The notes under the pieces were generated by a model, which saw nothing but the letters and a program-made list of their open reading frames with translations, was not told the DNA's origin and did no database searches. The position numbers and the translations under genes were made by a program. Below are positions 12,041 to 23,194 of a DNA stretch of 64,000 nucleotides, piece by piece. Source of the stretch: Akebia trifoliata (lineage: Eukaryota > Streptophyta > Magnoliopsida > Ranunculales > Lardizabalaceae); the NCBI GenBank assembly GCA_017979445.1, contig CM030713.1, forward strand, positions 31,153,915-31,217,914, read 5' to 3'. Position 1 is the stretch's first letter. Every line of letters begins with the position of its first letter.

Positions 12041-13890
12041 AAAGCTTACGAGAGAAAATGATATTGTGACTAATAAATAAAGAAATTATAAAATATGTAA
12101 TTATGAATAAGAAGTGGAAAGCGAGGTGCAATACAAAACTTCCCAAAAGGTCATCCATCGTAATACTATTCTCGTTCAAATGCGTGTGACTGTAAAGTTT
12201 TGATGGAATTTTGTGCATTAGTGTCGAGATGATCGTGCATAAAGATTATATCTCATATAGTGCATTCAAAATGATATAAATTATATGAATAAATCTTTGG
12301 GTCCCCCTAACCTTACTAAGTTAATAAGGATTTCACCCTTACTAAGGGCCCTTGGGCTCACCTCTTGGCATCCAAAAACATGATCTTAAAAAAAAAAATC
12401 AACTTTAACATTAAAAAAGAAAAAAACCTCAACTCTCAGAGTTAACGAAGATTTTTTATTTTTATTTTTAAATTAACTCCTAAATTTAGAGAACTTCTAC
12501 TAATACACCAATTTTTACTTATGACACAAAATGTAAAATAACCTTTTAATTTCAAGGGTGAATTTCTATTTCTTGCCACGAATAAGACGAAATTCCAATT
12601 TCACTACATTGTTTATTTTAATTCCCAAAACATGTTTTTACAGTGAATTCTTCACATGTATAAGTTATGAATTTGTAAATTATAAAAATGATGAATTCAC
12701 TAGAAAATATATTTTGAGAATTAAAATGAAAAGTGTATCGAAATCGAAATTTGAACATAAGTTGTGTGCACGTTTTGATAAAAAATCCCTAATTTCAAAG
12801 GATTGGTTCGTTATTAGTAAAAATTGGTGTACCAAGAGAATCTCTCCAAATTTAAATAAATTGATTTTACTATTGAAAATGCTGAAGTGACATTGAAATT
12901 CACATCATTGATGTGAATGTGTGTGTACGGAATCCTAAATGTTTTTATCAACATACAAGTGAAAAGCGTTTATGATGCTGAGTACACCTCCACGTCAGTA
13001 ATGTGTAAATCATGTCAATTGTAATGTCACTCCAACACGATTTTTTTACTTTCTGTTGATGTGTTTCTCTCTCAACCGTTGAAAAACACTATTAAAAAAA
13101 AATCGTAATTAAGAACATCCACTACCCACTTGGGAGAAAAAAATTCCATCTTTCTAAAGTAAATTTCAACCCATAGCCACGGAGTTAAGGTTCATAGAAC
13201 TTCACCAACCTACAGAGTTCAATTCTTCATTGGTTATGTAGTCTACAAGTCAAACCCATACATCTTTTCGGAGTCCAACTAGCCTTACTAAGATAGTGAG
13301 GAAAAAAAAGGCCCTACAAGGACCTCGACATTTGATACAAATCTTAAAGTCTTGTTTACGCATCTCGAAGTCTTTATGATGAGGATGAGGTTTACTAAAA
13401 TAACTATCTTAGTAGGAATAGGGTTTCTCATTTTTTTTTTATTTAAAGAGGAAATTACTATAATAACTATGTATTTTGCAAAAATAACCGAACCACCCAT
13501 GTTGCTATGCTGCCTATACATGCATACGAATGTAACTTCATTCATAAATTTATCCTCAAGATCGAGTTGAATGTTAGTTATAAGGGTAAATAAGTAAATA
13601 AAAATGTGATTGGACAATTGACACCTCAGTCCTCTAGAGCTGTTCATGATTAGGAATATTATTCTTTTAACCTCCTTTTTGACTTGATGTAAAAAGGTGA
13701 AAATGGATGGCAACAAAACTTCCAAATTAAAAATCTAAATCCACCATCCAAAAATTATCTTTTTAAAAATAAAAATAGAGTTTTTAAATTGTTGTGCTCT
13801 ACATCTATGCAACATCTAATTATGTTTTTGGTTACCATATGGATGTGAAGTACATATGATGATACATTTCAATGAAGAGTCGAGATCCCA
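12041..13890. other. Intergenic, no gene supported
   Basis: AT-rich spacer. Frames at 12558-12890 (+, 110 codons) and 13288-13725 (-, 145 codons) are lysine- or isoleucine-rich, match nothing I recognise and overlap antisense frames. I treat them as chance. No MITE termini were recognised. Confidence 0.5.
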
Positions 13891-13900
13891 TACGATTTTC

Positions 13901-14370
13901 CGTTTCTATAGATATGAATGGTGTCTACATGGAAAAATTTGATTAGGGAATAAACATATTGGGCTATGTAAACGACTTGATTAGGAGGAAGCGGATCTTC
14001 TGTAGCACACAGTTCCCGTGGTACCCTGTAGTACACAATTTCAATGGATGAGAGAGAGTTATACTAAAAAATAGTTAACATGTCAACCCTCCTGTGATCA
14101 TGATTTGAATATGATTTTTTTTTTTTAAATTCAAAAAATAAGTTTATTTCTCCATATCCATGTCTTTAAAAATGAATGACTACTAAAGTCCCAATATTCT
14201 AGAGCGAGATCTATGTGTCAAAGGTGTGACATTCCCTCATCCATTGAAACTGTGCTACATGAACCATGTGCTACACAGGATCCACTTCCTAGTTAGGAGC
14301 CCAAGGTGTTTTAAACACCAACTAAAGCTTGTCACGTAGACACTTAACCTATTTTATAGAAATGAGACAC
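13901..14370. mobile_element. Hairpin MITE interrupted by a second MITE
   Basis: The outer sequence (13901-13986 plus 14290-14370) aligns end to end with an uninterrupted copy at about 49449-49603 in KLCR1 intron 1. Shared motifs include GTGTCTACATGG, TAAACA.ATTGGGCT, GGTGTTTTAAAC and CTATTTTATAG. The arms are partly complementary. A 303-bp element lies in the middle. Confidence 0.65.
13987..14289. mobile_element. Nested MITE with GGAAG-type termini
   Basis: The ends GGAAGCGGATCTTCTGTAGC and the inverse of ATGTGCTACACAGGATCC form imperfect terminal repeats. The flanks are TGATTAGGA (13978-13986) and TAGTTAGGA (14290-14298), 7/9. The paralogous sequence in KLCR1 intron 1 has a single TGGTTAGGA at this point, which confirms insertion. 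A 9-bp duplication suggests Mutator-type mobilisation. Confidence 0.7.
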
Positions 14371-14884
14371 GGTATTGAATCCCGAGTCTTTAACGATTTG
14401 TAATGACAAACAATTATCAATGTTTTTTAAAAATGTCTCATGACGTTCTATTTTATTAGAATTTATTATTAAACAACTAAATCTTCAAAATGATGAATAT
14501 GTTATTGATTATTTAAATTATTGAAATGTATTATTCAGCTAATTAGCTTATGATAAAAAAATTAATGGACACTTAAAGGGAAATCCTTATTTAAAATTAG
14601 GGTGCTTTAAATAATTTTCATTTAGTTAAATATTGAATAACATAAACTAAAAAAGATAATTATTTATCAATATTTTCTAGAAATGTCTCGTGATGTTTTA
14701 TTTTCTTGTACTTTATCATAAAAAACTAAATCTTCAAATTATTATTTATAATAATTTTTTTTGATAACGTGGGTGTCTGGACTTACGTTTGACTAAGGGG
14801 GACTGATGAGGTAGGGTTGGAACCACGGCATATGGGACCTTCCCTCTGGCACGTGCAACGCCTGCACATCACACGCACCAAATA

Positions 14885-15345
14885 AGTGATGGAACACCCT
14901 CGTGGGTGGCCTCTCAAGGAAATATTGCTCATACTAGGTATCGAACACACAACCTATGGGTTCTCATTACTTATTGGATTCGAAATTGCCATTGAACTTC
15001 CCCCTCGAGGTTTGATTATCCAAATGATTGAAATGCATTGTTTGACTAATTAGGTTATGACAAAAAATTAGAGGTCATTTACGAGAAAAATCCTTATTTA
15101 AAATTAGGAGGTAAGGGAATACCTTCGTGGGTGGCCACGAGGAAATATTGCTCATACTGGATTTCGAACACACAACCTATGGACTCTCACCGCTTATTGG
15201 ATTTGAAATTTTCCTTGAGCCTCCCCCTCAGGGTTTGATTATCCAAATGATTGAAATGCATTGTTTGGCTAATTTAGTTATAACAAAAAATTAAGGGGTC
15301 ATTTAGGAGAAAAATCCTTATTTAAAATTAGGGTGTTTTAAATAA
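14885..15345. repeat. Tandem duplication, period about 224 bp
   Basis: Two direct copies share CGTGGGTGGCC (14901 and 15126), AGGAAATATTGCTCATACT, CCAAATGATTGAAATGCATT and CCTTATTTAAAATTAGG. A partial third copy lies at about 14519-14615. Each unit contains a minus-strand TGTGTTCGA motif like a SINE B box, so a SINE may have been captured in the duplication. Confidence 0.7.
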
Positions 15346-15589
15346 TTTTCATTCAAAAAAATACTGACTGGTCGGAAACCTAAATGTAAATAGCCGTTGA
15401 ATGTTTATAGATGGTAAGTATTAACCAAATAAATTCTATTTGTTAATGGTTTTTTTTTCTAATTACATTATATGAGGTTAGATTTGTCCAATAATTTATT
15501 CCAAAGGCTACTTTCAGTCATTTTCACACCAAAAGTTTACAAAACCTTCCGACGTGGACCGTATGCCAACGATAGCGACGCATGAGCAA

Positions 15590-15713
15590 CACGTGGTTGT
15601 AGCCGATAGTAACAAACCACGTGTCACAACCTAATGAGATTTTTTGATGACGTGTTCGAAATGGTCCACTTTTGGATCGAAGTCTGTTAGGACGATACTG
15701 CACTCAACACGTG
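15590..15713. promoter_or_regulatory. Cluster of three G-boxes upstream of the ARF gene
   Basis: Perfect CACGTG palindromes occur at 15590-15595, 15618-15623 and 15708-15713, about 650-780 bp upstream of the ARF start. Two have the CACGTGT flank common in bZIP/ABRE and bHLH sites. I saw no TGTCTC auxin element nearby. Control by light, ABA or phytochrome-interacting factors is an inference. Confidence 0.6.
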
Positions 15714-15832
15714 TCCTAGTGGTCCCCACAAGGTCAAAATTGGAAGACTAAAAACCTTCGATGCTTTGGGATTTTAGTCGAGCCAACCACGGCTGCCTGC
15801 CGCGAAGCAGACAAAGAAACAAGACCGTCAAG

Positions 15833-15854
15833 TAACGGTAACGGTAACGGTAAT
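15833..15854 (+). promoter_or_regulatory. AACGGT tandem repeat (MYB-like sites)
   Basis: Three consecutive TAACGG units lie 510-530 bp upstream of the ARF start. AACGG is the core bound by R1R2R3-type MYB factors in mitosis-specific elements. Function here is only suggested by the sequence. Confidence 0.4.
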
Positions 15855-16171
15855 TAATCAGTTTCTTTTTTGTTCCTATCAGGTTACGCATCTCGAGATA
15901 TCATAATTATTATTGGTCGTACGGAAAATAAGAAGTAAAGTTAAAAATCTAACCACAGTTAGGTTGACAGACGTTAGTTTATAGACGGAGAAACGCAAAA
16001 CGACGCTTATAACAAGACGCGTAGAAAGCCGTTTTAGGATTCTAGTTTTCTCGCTGGAGAGAGAGAGAGAGAGACTTTAACGTTTTAACAAGAGTCGAAG
16101 AAAAAGCTGTTTTGGAGGAGAGAAGATAAGCGGTTTTGTAACTGAAGCAGATCAGGTAAGCGGTTTTGTCT

Positions 16172-16192
16172 ATGATCGCGGATCGTAACTGA
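16172..16192 (+). promoter_or_regulatory. Upstream ORF 1 in the ARF leader (6 aa)
   Basis: ATG ATC GCG GAT CGT AAC TGA, 173 bp before the main start. A possible 5' splice site (GTAAGC at 16156) lies just before it, so it could be intronic if the leader is spliced. Confidence 0.45.
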
Positions 16193-16290
16193 GTTTATAA
16201 AGGCAAGAGAAATCGAAGAGTCGGCTGTTACAATAAATCGAGAAACGGTTGCCGATTAATTGAGCTTTGATTGTTAGATTTTGGAATAAA

Positions 16291-16326
16291 ATGCGAAGGA
16301 TTAGGGTTTTGTGTAGTAGTATTTGA
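16291..16326 (+). promoter_or_regulatory. Upstream ORF 2 in the ARF leader (11 aa)
   Basis: A short frame MRRIRVLCSSI ends 38 bp before the main ATG. Arabidopsis ARF3 and ARF5 mRNAs are known to be controlled by uORFs through reinitiation, so this arrangement could have the same effect, provided it lies in the mature leader. Confidence 0.45.
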
Positions 16327-16364
16327 GGTCTGATTAGTGATTTTGAGCTTTGGAGATTGGTTTC

Positions 16365-19300
16365 ATGGCGTACAGTGATAATAATTTCAGAGGTCCGTCG
16401 ATTTCGCAGCCGAATTTTTCGGGGGAACGAGCAGATGCAGGTGAAATGATGGTTGATTTCTGAATTTCAGCTGAAATTTATCGAATTTCTGGTAAAGAGG
16501 TCCGATTTTGGGGAGATTTGTAGGGTTTTTAATTTTGTTTTTTTGTTTGATTTGATAGGTTTTGGAGGCGAATCTCTTTATACTGAGTTATGGAAAGCTT
16601 GTGCGGGTCCTCTTGTCGATGTTCCGAAGCATGGAGAGAGGGTTTTCTACTTCCCGCAAGGTCACATGGAGCAAGTAAGCCTTTTTTTTTTCACCTTTAA
16701 ATTTCAAATCCTTCTACTTTACTTCTCGTAAAGAGATCAAAGTATGATTTTGGTTTTAAATTCATTCTCTATTTTTAATTTTTCCCTGTTTTTGTTGTTG
16801 ATTTTGCAGTTAGAAGCTTCAACAAACCAGGAATTGAGTCAGAGTATTCCTATGTTTAATCTTCCTTCGAAAATCCTTTGTCGCGTTGTTAACATTCACT
16901 TACTGGTATTCTTCTTCCTGGTTTTAGTTTCTCTTTAAGATACTTAACTATGCAAAACTTTAATTTTTTGTTTTTTTTTTTGTTTTGTAGGCTGAACCAG
17001 AAACTGATGAAGTTTATGCACAAATTACCTTGCAACCAGAACGAGATGTTAGTATTCTTCACTCAAATCTTCCTATTTCTCTCTCCATTCGAACTCAATT
17101 TGTTATCAAATTGACATTTTTAATGTGTCTGTGTGTGTTTCTGTAGCAAAATGAGCCCTTGAGTCCTGATCCGTGTCCTTCAGAACCCCCAAGCCCAACT
17201 GTTCACTCATTCTGCAAGATTTTAACTGCCTCTGATACTAGCACTCATGGTGGGTTCTCTGTTCTTCGAAAACATGCTAACGAAAGCCTTCCTCCATTGG
17301 TAATTTCTCTCTTCTTCTTTGGGTTTTCTACTCTTATGTATTATGTTGTTTTCTTTTGTGCTTAATTAATGGGTTTGATTTTTATAGGATATGTCCCAAC
17401 CAACCCCAACTCAGGAACTGATTGCGAAGGATCTTCATGGGTATGAGTGGAGATTTAAGCATATCTTCAGAGGTAAATTAAAAAAAAAAAACCTTAATTG
17501 ACTGATTGCTTTTGGTGTTGCAACTGTGTTCTTGCTTGATCTAAAATGATGTATCTTTTTCTTTAATGTCTAGAAGTAGTCGACACAAATCTATATTAGA
17601 ATCAAACAATTGTGTGCTAATTTGAAGCCTATAATTTTGTTTCCTTGAGCAGAGTAATTTATTTGCTTCTTATTAAATAAACAGGTCAACCCCGGAGGCA
17701 TTTGCTTACAACCGGTTGGAGTACATTCGTGACATCTAAGAGATTGGTAGCGGGGGATGCCTTTGTTTTTCTGAGGTATGTTTTCCATGTCTGTTTACAG
17801 TTTTGTCTTTCTAATTTTCTTTTATGTGGGTTATAGTATAGTTTTTTAATCAAAAGGTCGTTACTTGTGTAGAGGGGAGAATGCTGAATTACGTGTAGGA
17901 GTTAGGCGTCTTGCTCGCCAACAAAGCAGCATGCCATCATCTGTGATATCAAGCCAGAGCATGCATCTTGGAGTTCTTGCTACAGCATCTCATGCCGTAG
18001 CAACCGAAACTCTCTTTATTGTTTACTATAAGCCTAGGTTTGAAATATTACTTTTTGAATCAAGTGTAGCAAGATGAAATTTTTTTATCTTTTTATTTTG
18101 TTGAGTAGATGTTTGGATTTCTTCTATGTAATTGATTTTCTGTTTTTTGTCTATTTTAATGGTATTAACAGGATAAGCCAATTCATAATAAGCTTGAACA
18201 AGTATTTGGAAGCTATTAAGAATGGATTTTCAGTTGGGATGAGATTCAAGATGAAATTTGAAGGTGAAGATTCTCCTGAGAGAAGGTATTTGTAGTTATA
18301 CATCCAAGATGGTTTTATTTGTTGAAATCTTTCCTCTTGAATTTGTTTGTTTGTTTGTTTGTTGCTCTTTTCATTATTTATGTATGGGTTTTGATTGATC
18401 AGGTTTACGGGAACAATAGTGGGGGCAGGAGACGTTTCTTCCCAATGGACAGATTCTAAATGGAGATCATTGAGGGTTGAAATTCCTCTCTACTCGTATA
18501 ATTTCATTGTTTTTTGTGTTTTTTTTTTTTATTGTACTTGCATTCTCATCATGCTGTCTCTTTCTTTCCAGGTTCAATGGGATGAACCCGCCTCAATACA
18601 GAGGCCAGAGAGAGTTTCTCCCTGGGAGATAGAACCTTTTGTTGCTACTGCACCTCTTTCGAACCCTTCTCAACCAACATTTGTAAAGAACAAAAAGTCC
18701 CGACCATCAATAGATCTACTCCATGGTAAGAGAGCTTTTTTTTATTATTTTTTGTTCTTTCATTCTGCTCTGTGTTGGATAGGTTTTAATATAACTTATT
18801 TTTCTCTTTAAATGGAATTTAGAAAATACTGCTAGTTCTGCAGCTTCAGCTTTCTGGTATTCTGGGTCAACCCAGTCTCATGATCCAACTGGATTAAGTG
18901 TTCCCGAAGTCCAAAGCAGTGAAAACCAAGTTCTTTGGTCTCCTAAACAGAAAGAAATTAAGGGAAATCTCATCAACAACAGCACCAGTTGCATCTCAAG
19001 GACTCGGCCAGACAGAGGATGGCCTTCACCACTTGCGAACGTTTCTCTGAATTTGTTTCAGGAAGTAGCCGAAGATGATAAAACTATTTCTACTTGGGCA
19101 GGGCTCTCAAGTTATTCGACCACTGATCGTTCATCAAAGCCAAACAATTGTTCCATACATGATCCGCTCGAACAGGGGAAGAAACCTGAGACGACTGGTG
19201 GCTATCGTTTGTTTGGTATTGACCTGATCAATAACTCTCATACCCCACCTCCCGCAGTGAAGGCAACAGCAAATCAGACAATCATATCTAATGCCACCAA

Positions 19301-20001
19301 CTTAGGGACCACCCAAGCTACCATGTCGGGGGCTGATTCAGACCAACTGTCTGGCATTTCAAAAGAATCAGAAAAAATTAAACAAGGTTTATTGCAGGAA
19401 TCACCGAAGGAGATTCTGAATAAGAGCTCCTCTACTTCTACGAGAAGTCGCACCAAGGTATATAAAATCTGAAAGATCTATTGGTTTTAAATTTTTATTT
19501 AACAACATTACCCTTTATATGATGTTTTACTGAAAAACCAAATTTGTTGCTTGGTGTTTGAGAGAAGGTGCACATGCAAGGGATAGCAGTTGGTCGGGCG
19601 GTGGACCTGACCATGTTGGAAGGGTACAACCAACTTATAAATGAATTGGAGGAGATGTTTGAAATAAAAGGACAACTTCGCCCACGGAACAAATGGGAAG
19701 TTGTCTTCACTGATGATGAAGGGGATATGATGCTTGTGGGCGATGATCCGTGGCCGTAAGTAATCTATTGTTTCTACTTAATCATATGGTCAATGTAATA
19801 TCAGCTCTTGTTAAATCACATTATCTTAATTTGTATTAAATGATATTTCGCAGGGAATTCTGTAAGATGGTGAGAAAGATCTTTATCTATTCTAGCCAAG
19901 AAGTGAAGAAGATGAGTCCAAGAAGCAAGTTTTCTGTATCCTCTTTTGAGGGAGAAAAGACTGTTGAAAGGTTGGATTCAGAACTAAAAACAGAAACATG
20001 A
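16365..20001 (+). CDS. ARF11-like: Auxin response factor, class B (ARF9/ARF11/ARF18 group)
   Basis: Nuclear transcription factor that binds auxin response elements; class B members mostly repress. Fourteen exons, all GT-AG and phase-consistent: 16365-16440, 16559-16674, 16810-16905, 16991-17047, 17147-17299, 17388-17472, 17685-17775, 17873-18037, 18172-18285, 18403-18475, 18572-18725, 18823-19457, 19568-19755, 19854-20001; 716 residues. The B3 DNA-binding domain (about 134-237) contains [18 protein letters not shown] and [12 protein letters not shown]. The ARF/dimerisation domain (about 262-345) contains [13 protein letters not shown]. The middle region lacks glutamine runs and carries RLFGIDL (522-528), like the RLFGV repression motif that recruits TOPLESS. 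The C-terminal PB1 domain (604-690) keeps both faces: the basic lysine K605 and the acidic DDEGD...GDDPW motif. The start is the first ATG before [16 protein letters not shown]. The 3' UTR has AATAAA near 20113. Nothing is broken. Confidence 0.95.
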
Positions 20002-22099
20002 AGCTTAGTTTCTCTTATTTAGAACTAACTTGGAGAAGAAGAGAACAGAATTGGCTAATTGGCTGCTCGGTTTTTTAGAGCTTATTATGTAGAAGGTTGT
20101 GTGGTGAAGGGGAATAAAGATTGGGATTGAAAGAAATGGACCGATTTCTGGAGAGTAGAAAGAGAAGTTGTGAATATTGTTCTTTCAGGGGTTGGGACTT
20201 GTGAGGGGCTGATTTTATCTTTGCTTATTTTTCTTAAAACTTTGTAAAGACGTGTAAATATGTGGATTTTGGGTTGTAGTTTTCCTTCTGATTGTAGTGA
20301 GTTTTATGCTTTTAATCTTATTATGTTGTGTAAAATTTCCCTTGGGACATCAGATTAGTGAACAATTGCCCACCAATCAACCATGGGCCACCCATTTTTT
20401 ATTTTTCCCCGCTTATCATTGGTATCCCCACCCTTCGGGTGAGATTAGTCCCACGGTCACACGCACCACCCTCTGAAAAAGTCTTATGTGCAATTAGTTG
20501 AGTTGAGGGTCAACCTGACTCTGGAGGGTGGTCCCAAGGAATTCATTGTTTCGTGGGGTTCTGATCTCTTTGACTTACCCTTTCTGGGGAGTTTATCAAG
20601 GCTCAGGCTTGCCTCTAGGGCAACCGCTGGGGTTAATATGTGCCATCCTATATTATGTTGAATGTTCCATAAAATCGGGAACCTGTTTTCTCCCATGCAA
20701 CATGCCACAATCACGTTGTGCTCATAATGTTTGTGGAGTTCTAATGGACTGTCAAAGAGGCATCATCATATTAATAATAGAACAAGAAAGATAACAGTAG
20801 AAATAAATGTATGGGAGAGAAGTATTTAGTTTCAATATACTCTGAACTAAGAGAAAGTTGACAGAGATTTGAACATTTAATGATCACTCTCACAAAAAAA
20901 TCAGTTCATTTCAAAACTTTTATCTTATATAAGACAAAACATGTTATCTACAATACCTGACTCAAAGGATGATATAATTATAGTTAGAAAAAAAACGTTC
21001 AAGTTGAAAAATCCGAAGTAGTTAGATTAAGATTCAAAAGATTGTGGATAGAGAGCGTTAAAAATAAGTATAACAGATAAGACTTCGTCTACCTTAAAAT
21101 CCTTGAGATAAGACCTTACTATTATTGATGATGATTATTTCTCAGTATCTCATTTGTTTGTTGCAAGAGACGTGTTATTTTTGTCCTTTTTGAAAGAATC
21201 TTTTTATCTCTTGCCACGTTTCACTATCTCATTCGCTTGTTACATAAAAGAAGTAAGTATGAGTTGAAGTGTTTTTTTTTTTTTTTTTTTTGGGGTGATT
21301 TGGTGGACTGCGTCTACGTGTATGGCATGGGTGAAACTGTCATCATAAATGTTCCCTAGTGTGAGCAGCATACATCCCCCCTTCCACCTTAGAATTTTAT
21401 TTTTCGACGTAAGAGAAGTTGATTGGCTTCTACCTTAAAAAAAAAAAAAAAAATAAAAAACTTTTGGGATTTTGCATATAAAGGAAGAAAGTTGGGATGG
21501 AGATTTGGTTGGAATACTTGTGGAGTTGGTCTTTGTGGGCCCTTGTTTGAAATTGAATTATGACCAGTTTTTCTGGTCAAATAGGAATCAAATCATTCCA
21601 GATCATGGGATATAAAATTCTTCAATGTTGACATTTTCCTAAATGGAAATAAATCATCTCCCAGATCTTGGTTTTTATGTAGATAATTTTGATTTTTACA
21701 GAAAAGTATTGTTTTTCTCCATTATTTTTTTTTGGTCAATTAGTTCTTTTTTCTTTTATAAAGAAGTTGAAATTGAATCTCTGATCTCAAATTTGTATTT
21801 TATGACATGGTTGACTTGAAGGGAAATACTGGGGGAAATCATTTACCACGAAAATTTGATATTTTTTTTCGTTCGATTACTATTTGTAAGGTAAATTAAA
21901 TTAGGGTGAAAAATGATTTGTCCATTTTCTAATTCAAGTGGCAGAATAACTCAAAAATGCATTTACATGGCATGTGCAAGAACTGTAAAAAAAAAAATTT
22001 GATACACAATTGCACATCCTCATAAATATGTGCAATTGTGTATTCTAAGAGAAAAAAATATATGGTTCTTTACACATGTCATGTCAGTGAGTTTTTGAG
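20002..22099. other. ARF 3' UTR and intergenic DNA
   Basis: The first 340 bp or so is probably ARF 3' UTR. After it come AT-rich sequence, a fragment of a foldback MITE near 20870-20960 (ATCAGTTCATTTCAAAACTT), a T run at 21273-21290, and a palindromic-core hairpin at about 21965-22085. No coding exon was recognised. Confidence 0.55.
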
Positions 22100-22102
22100 T
22101 TA

Positions 22103-23191
22103 GGTGCTGTTTGTTAAACTGAAAAAAATAAGTGTTGAAATTTATAAGCGTTGAATTTAAGTGCTAAAAAAATTGTTTGTTTAGATGCTTAATCATGTTT
22201 GTTACACATTAATGAAACTGGTAAATTATCTTTGTTACCCTTACAATCATATTATACATTATTTGCATGTTTCAAATGCTTATTTATTATCAAACACAAT
22301 AAAATATATTATTTCTTATAAAATTAAAATTCAATTTATTTTTAAATAATAAATAATACTCAAATCTTCAATTTATAAATAATAATTTCTATTTATAAAA
22401 ACCCACAAATTTCAAATTAAAAATAATAATGTCATATAAGTCACCAAAATTTGAAATCAACTTTAAAAGAACTTAATTTTGGATGAATAATTTTTGATGG
22501 AAATGAAGGATGTGTAATTATAAAAAGCACCCTATGAATTAATAAGGGCAACCCACACTATAGTCATTTTTTGTTTTGTTTTATATGGGTTAAAGTTTTT
22601 GGACTGAGCAAATTTTTGTGAGGATGGTCTATATGGTCTAGAGATCATCCTCACAAAAAATCAGTCTATTTTGAAACTTCTAACTCGTCAAAAATAGTTT
22701 TTTTTTTTTTTTTAAAGGGACAATTTACGGTTCTTGAACTTGTTTTGATAGGGTTAGAAGTTTCAAGATGTGCTGATTTTTTGTGAGGATGATCTCCTCA
22801 TTATAGAGATCATCCTCACCAAAAATCAACTCATTCCAAAACTTTTAACCCATATAAGACAAAATAATTTAGCTATGGTGTGGGTTTATTAATTTGTGGG
22901 ATGTTTATATACTTATCCATGGGATATAAGAGGTAATATCCTTTTAAGAGTAAGGGCATACTTGTCCATGCTCAAAAAAACAAAAGGCATACTTGTCCGT
23001 GTTGAAAAAAGCGAAGTGCTTACCGCTTCAGCACTTTTTTTCAACATCAAAATAGTGCTGAATTTTTTTCACTTATTTTCAGCAATAAACGTTAAAAATA
23101 TAGAGTAAACAAATGTGCTATTTTGACAAAAGTGTTGAATTTAATTTTTTTCAGCAATAAGCGCTGAAGAATAGCGCAAACAAACACCGTC
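22103..23191. mobile_element. Harbinger-like non-autonomous element, copy 1 (1089 bp)
   Basis: The left end is GGTGCTGTTTGTT and the right end inverts to GACGGTGTTTGTT. TTA lies directly outside both ends (22100-22102 and 23192-23194), as expected for PIF/Harbinger (Tourist) elements. It is nearly identical along its length to 45396-46487. Subterminal AAGTGCTGAAT/ATTCAGCACTT repeats occur near both ends. No transposase is present. A foldback element is nested in it. Confidence 0.75.
22538..22894. mobile_element. Foldback element nested in Harbinger copy 1
   Basis: Inverted ends AATTAATAA...CCCACACYATAG enclose two successive hairpins related to those at 7557-7910 (TGTGAGGATGATCTC... / GAGATCATCCTCAC). 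Borders are approximate. The same nested structure is present in the second Harbinger copy, so it was there before that element spread. Confidence 0.6.
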
Positions 23192-23194
23192 TTA

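Noticed and set aside
12558..12890. 110-codon plus frame
   Set aside because: Lys/Ile/Phe-rich translation of AT-rich DNA with no domain or gene context.
13288..13725. 145-codon minus frame
   Set aside because: Long for the region, but composition is low-complexity, an opposite-strand frame overlaps it, and nothing is recognisable.
16453..16731. ARF start inside the 92-codon frame at 16453
   Set aside because: That ATG lies in intron 1; the frame from 16365 joins by a good GT-AG intron in phase with the conserved [10 protein letters not shown] region.
20484..20794. Overlapping frames of 76 and 88 codons downstream of the ARF
   Set aside because: Both strands are open over the same segment with no motif; more likely an unrecognised repeat with balanced GC.
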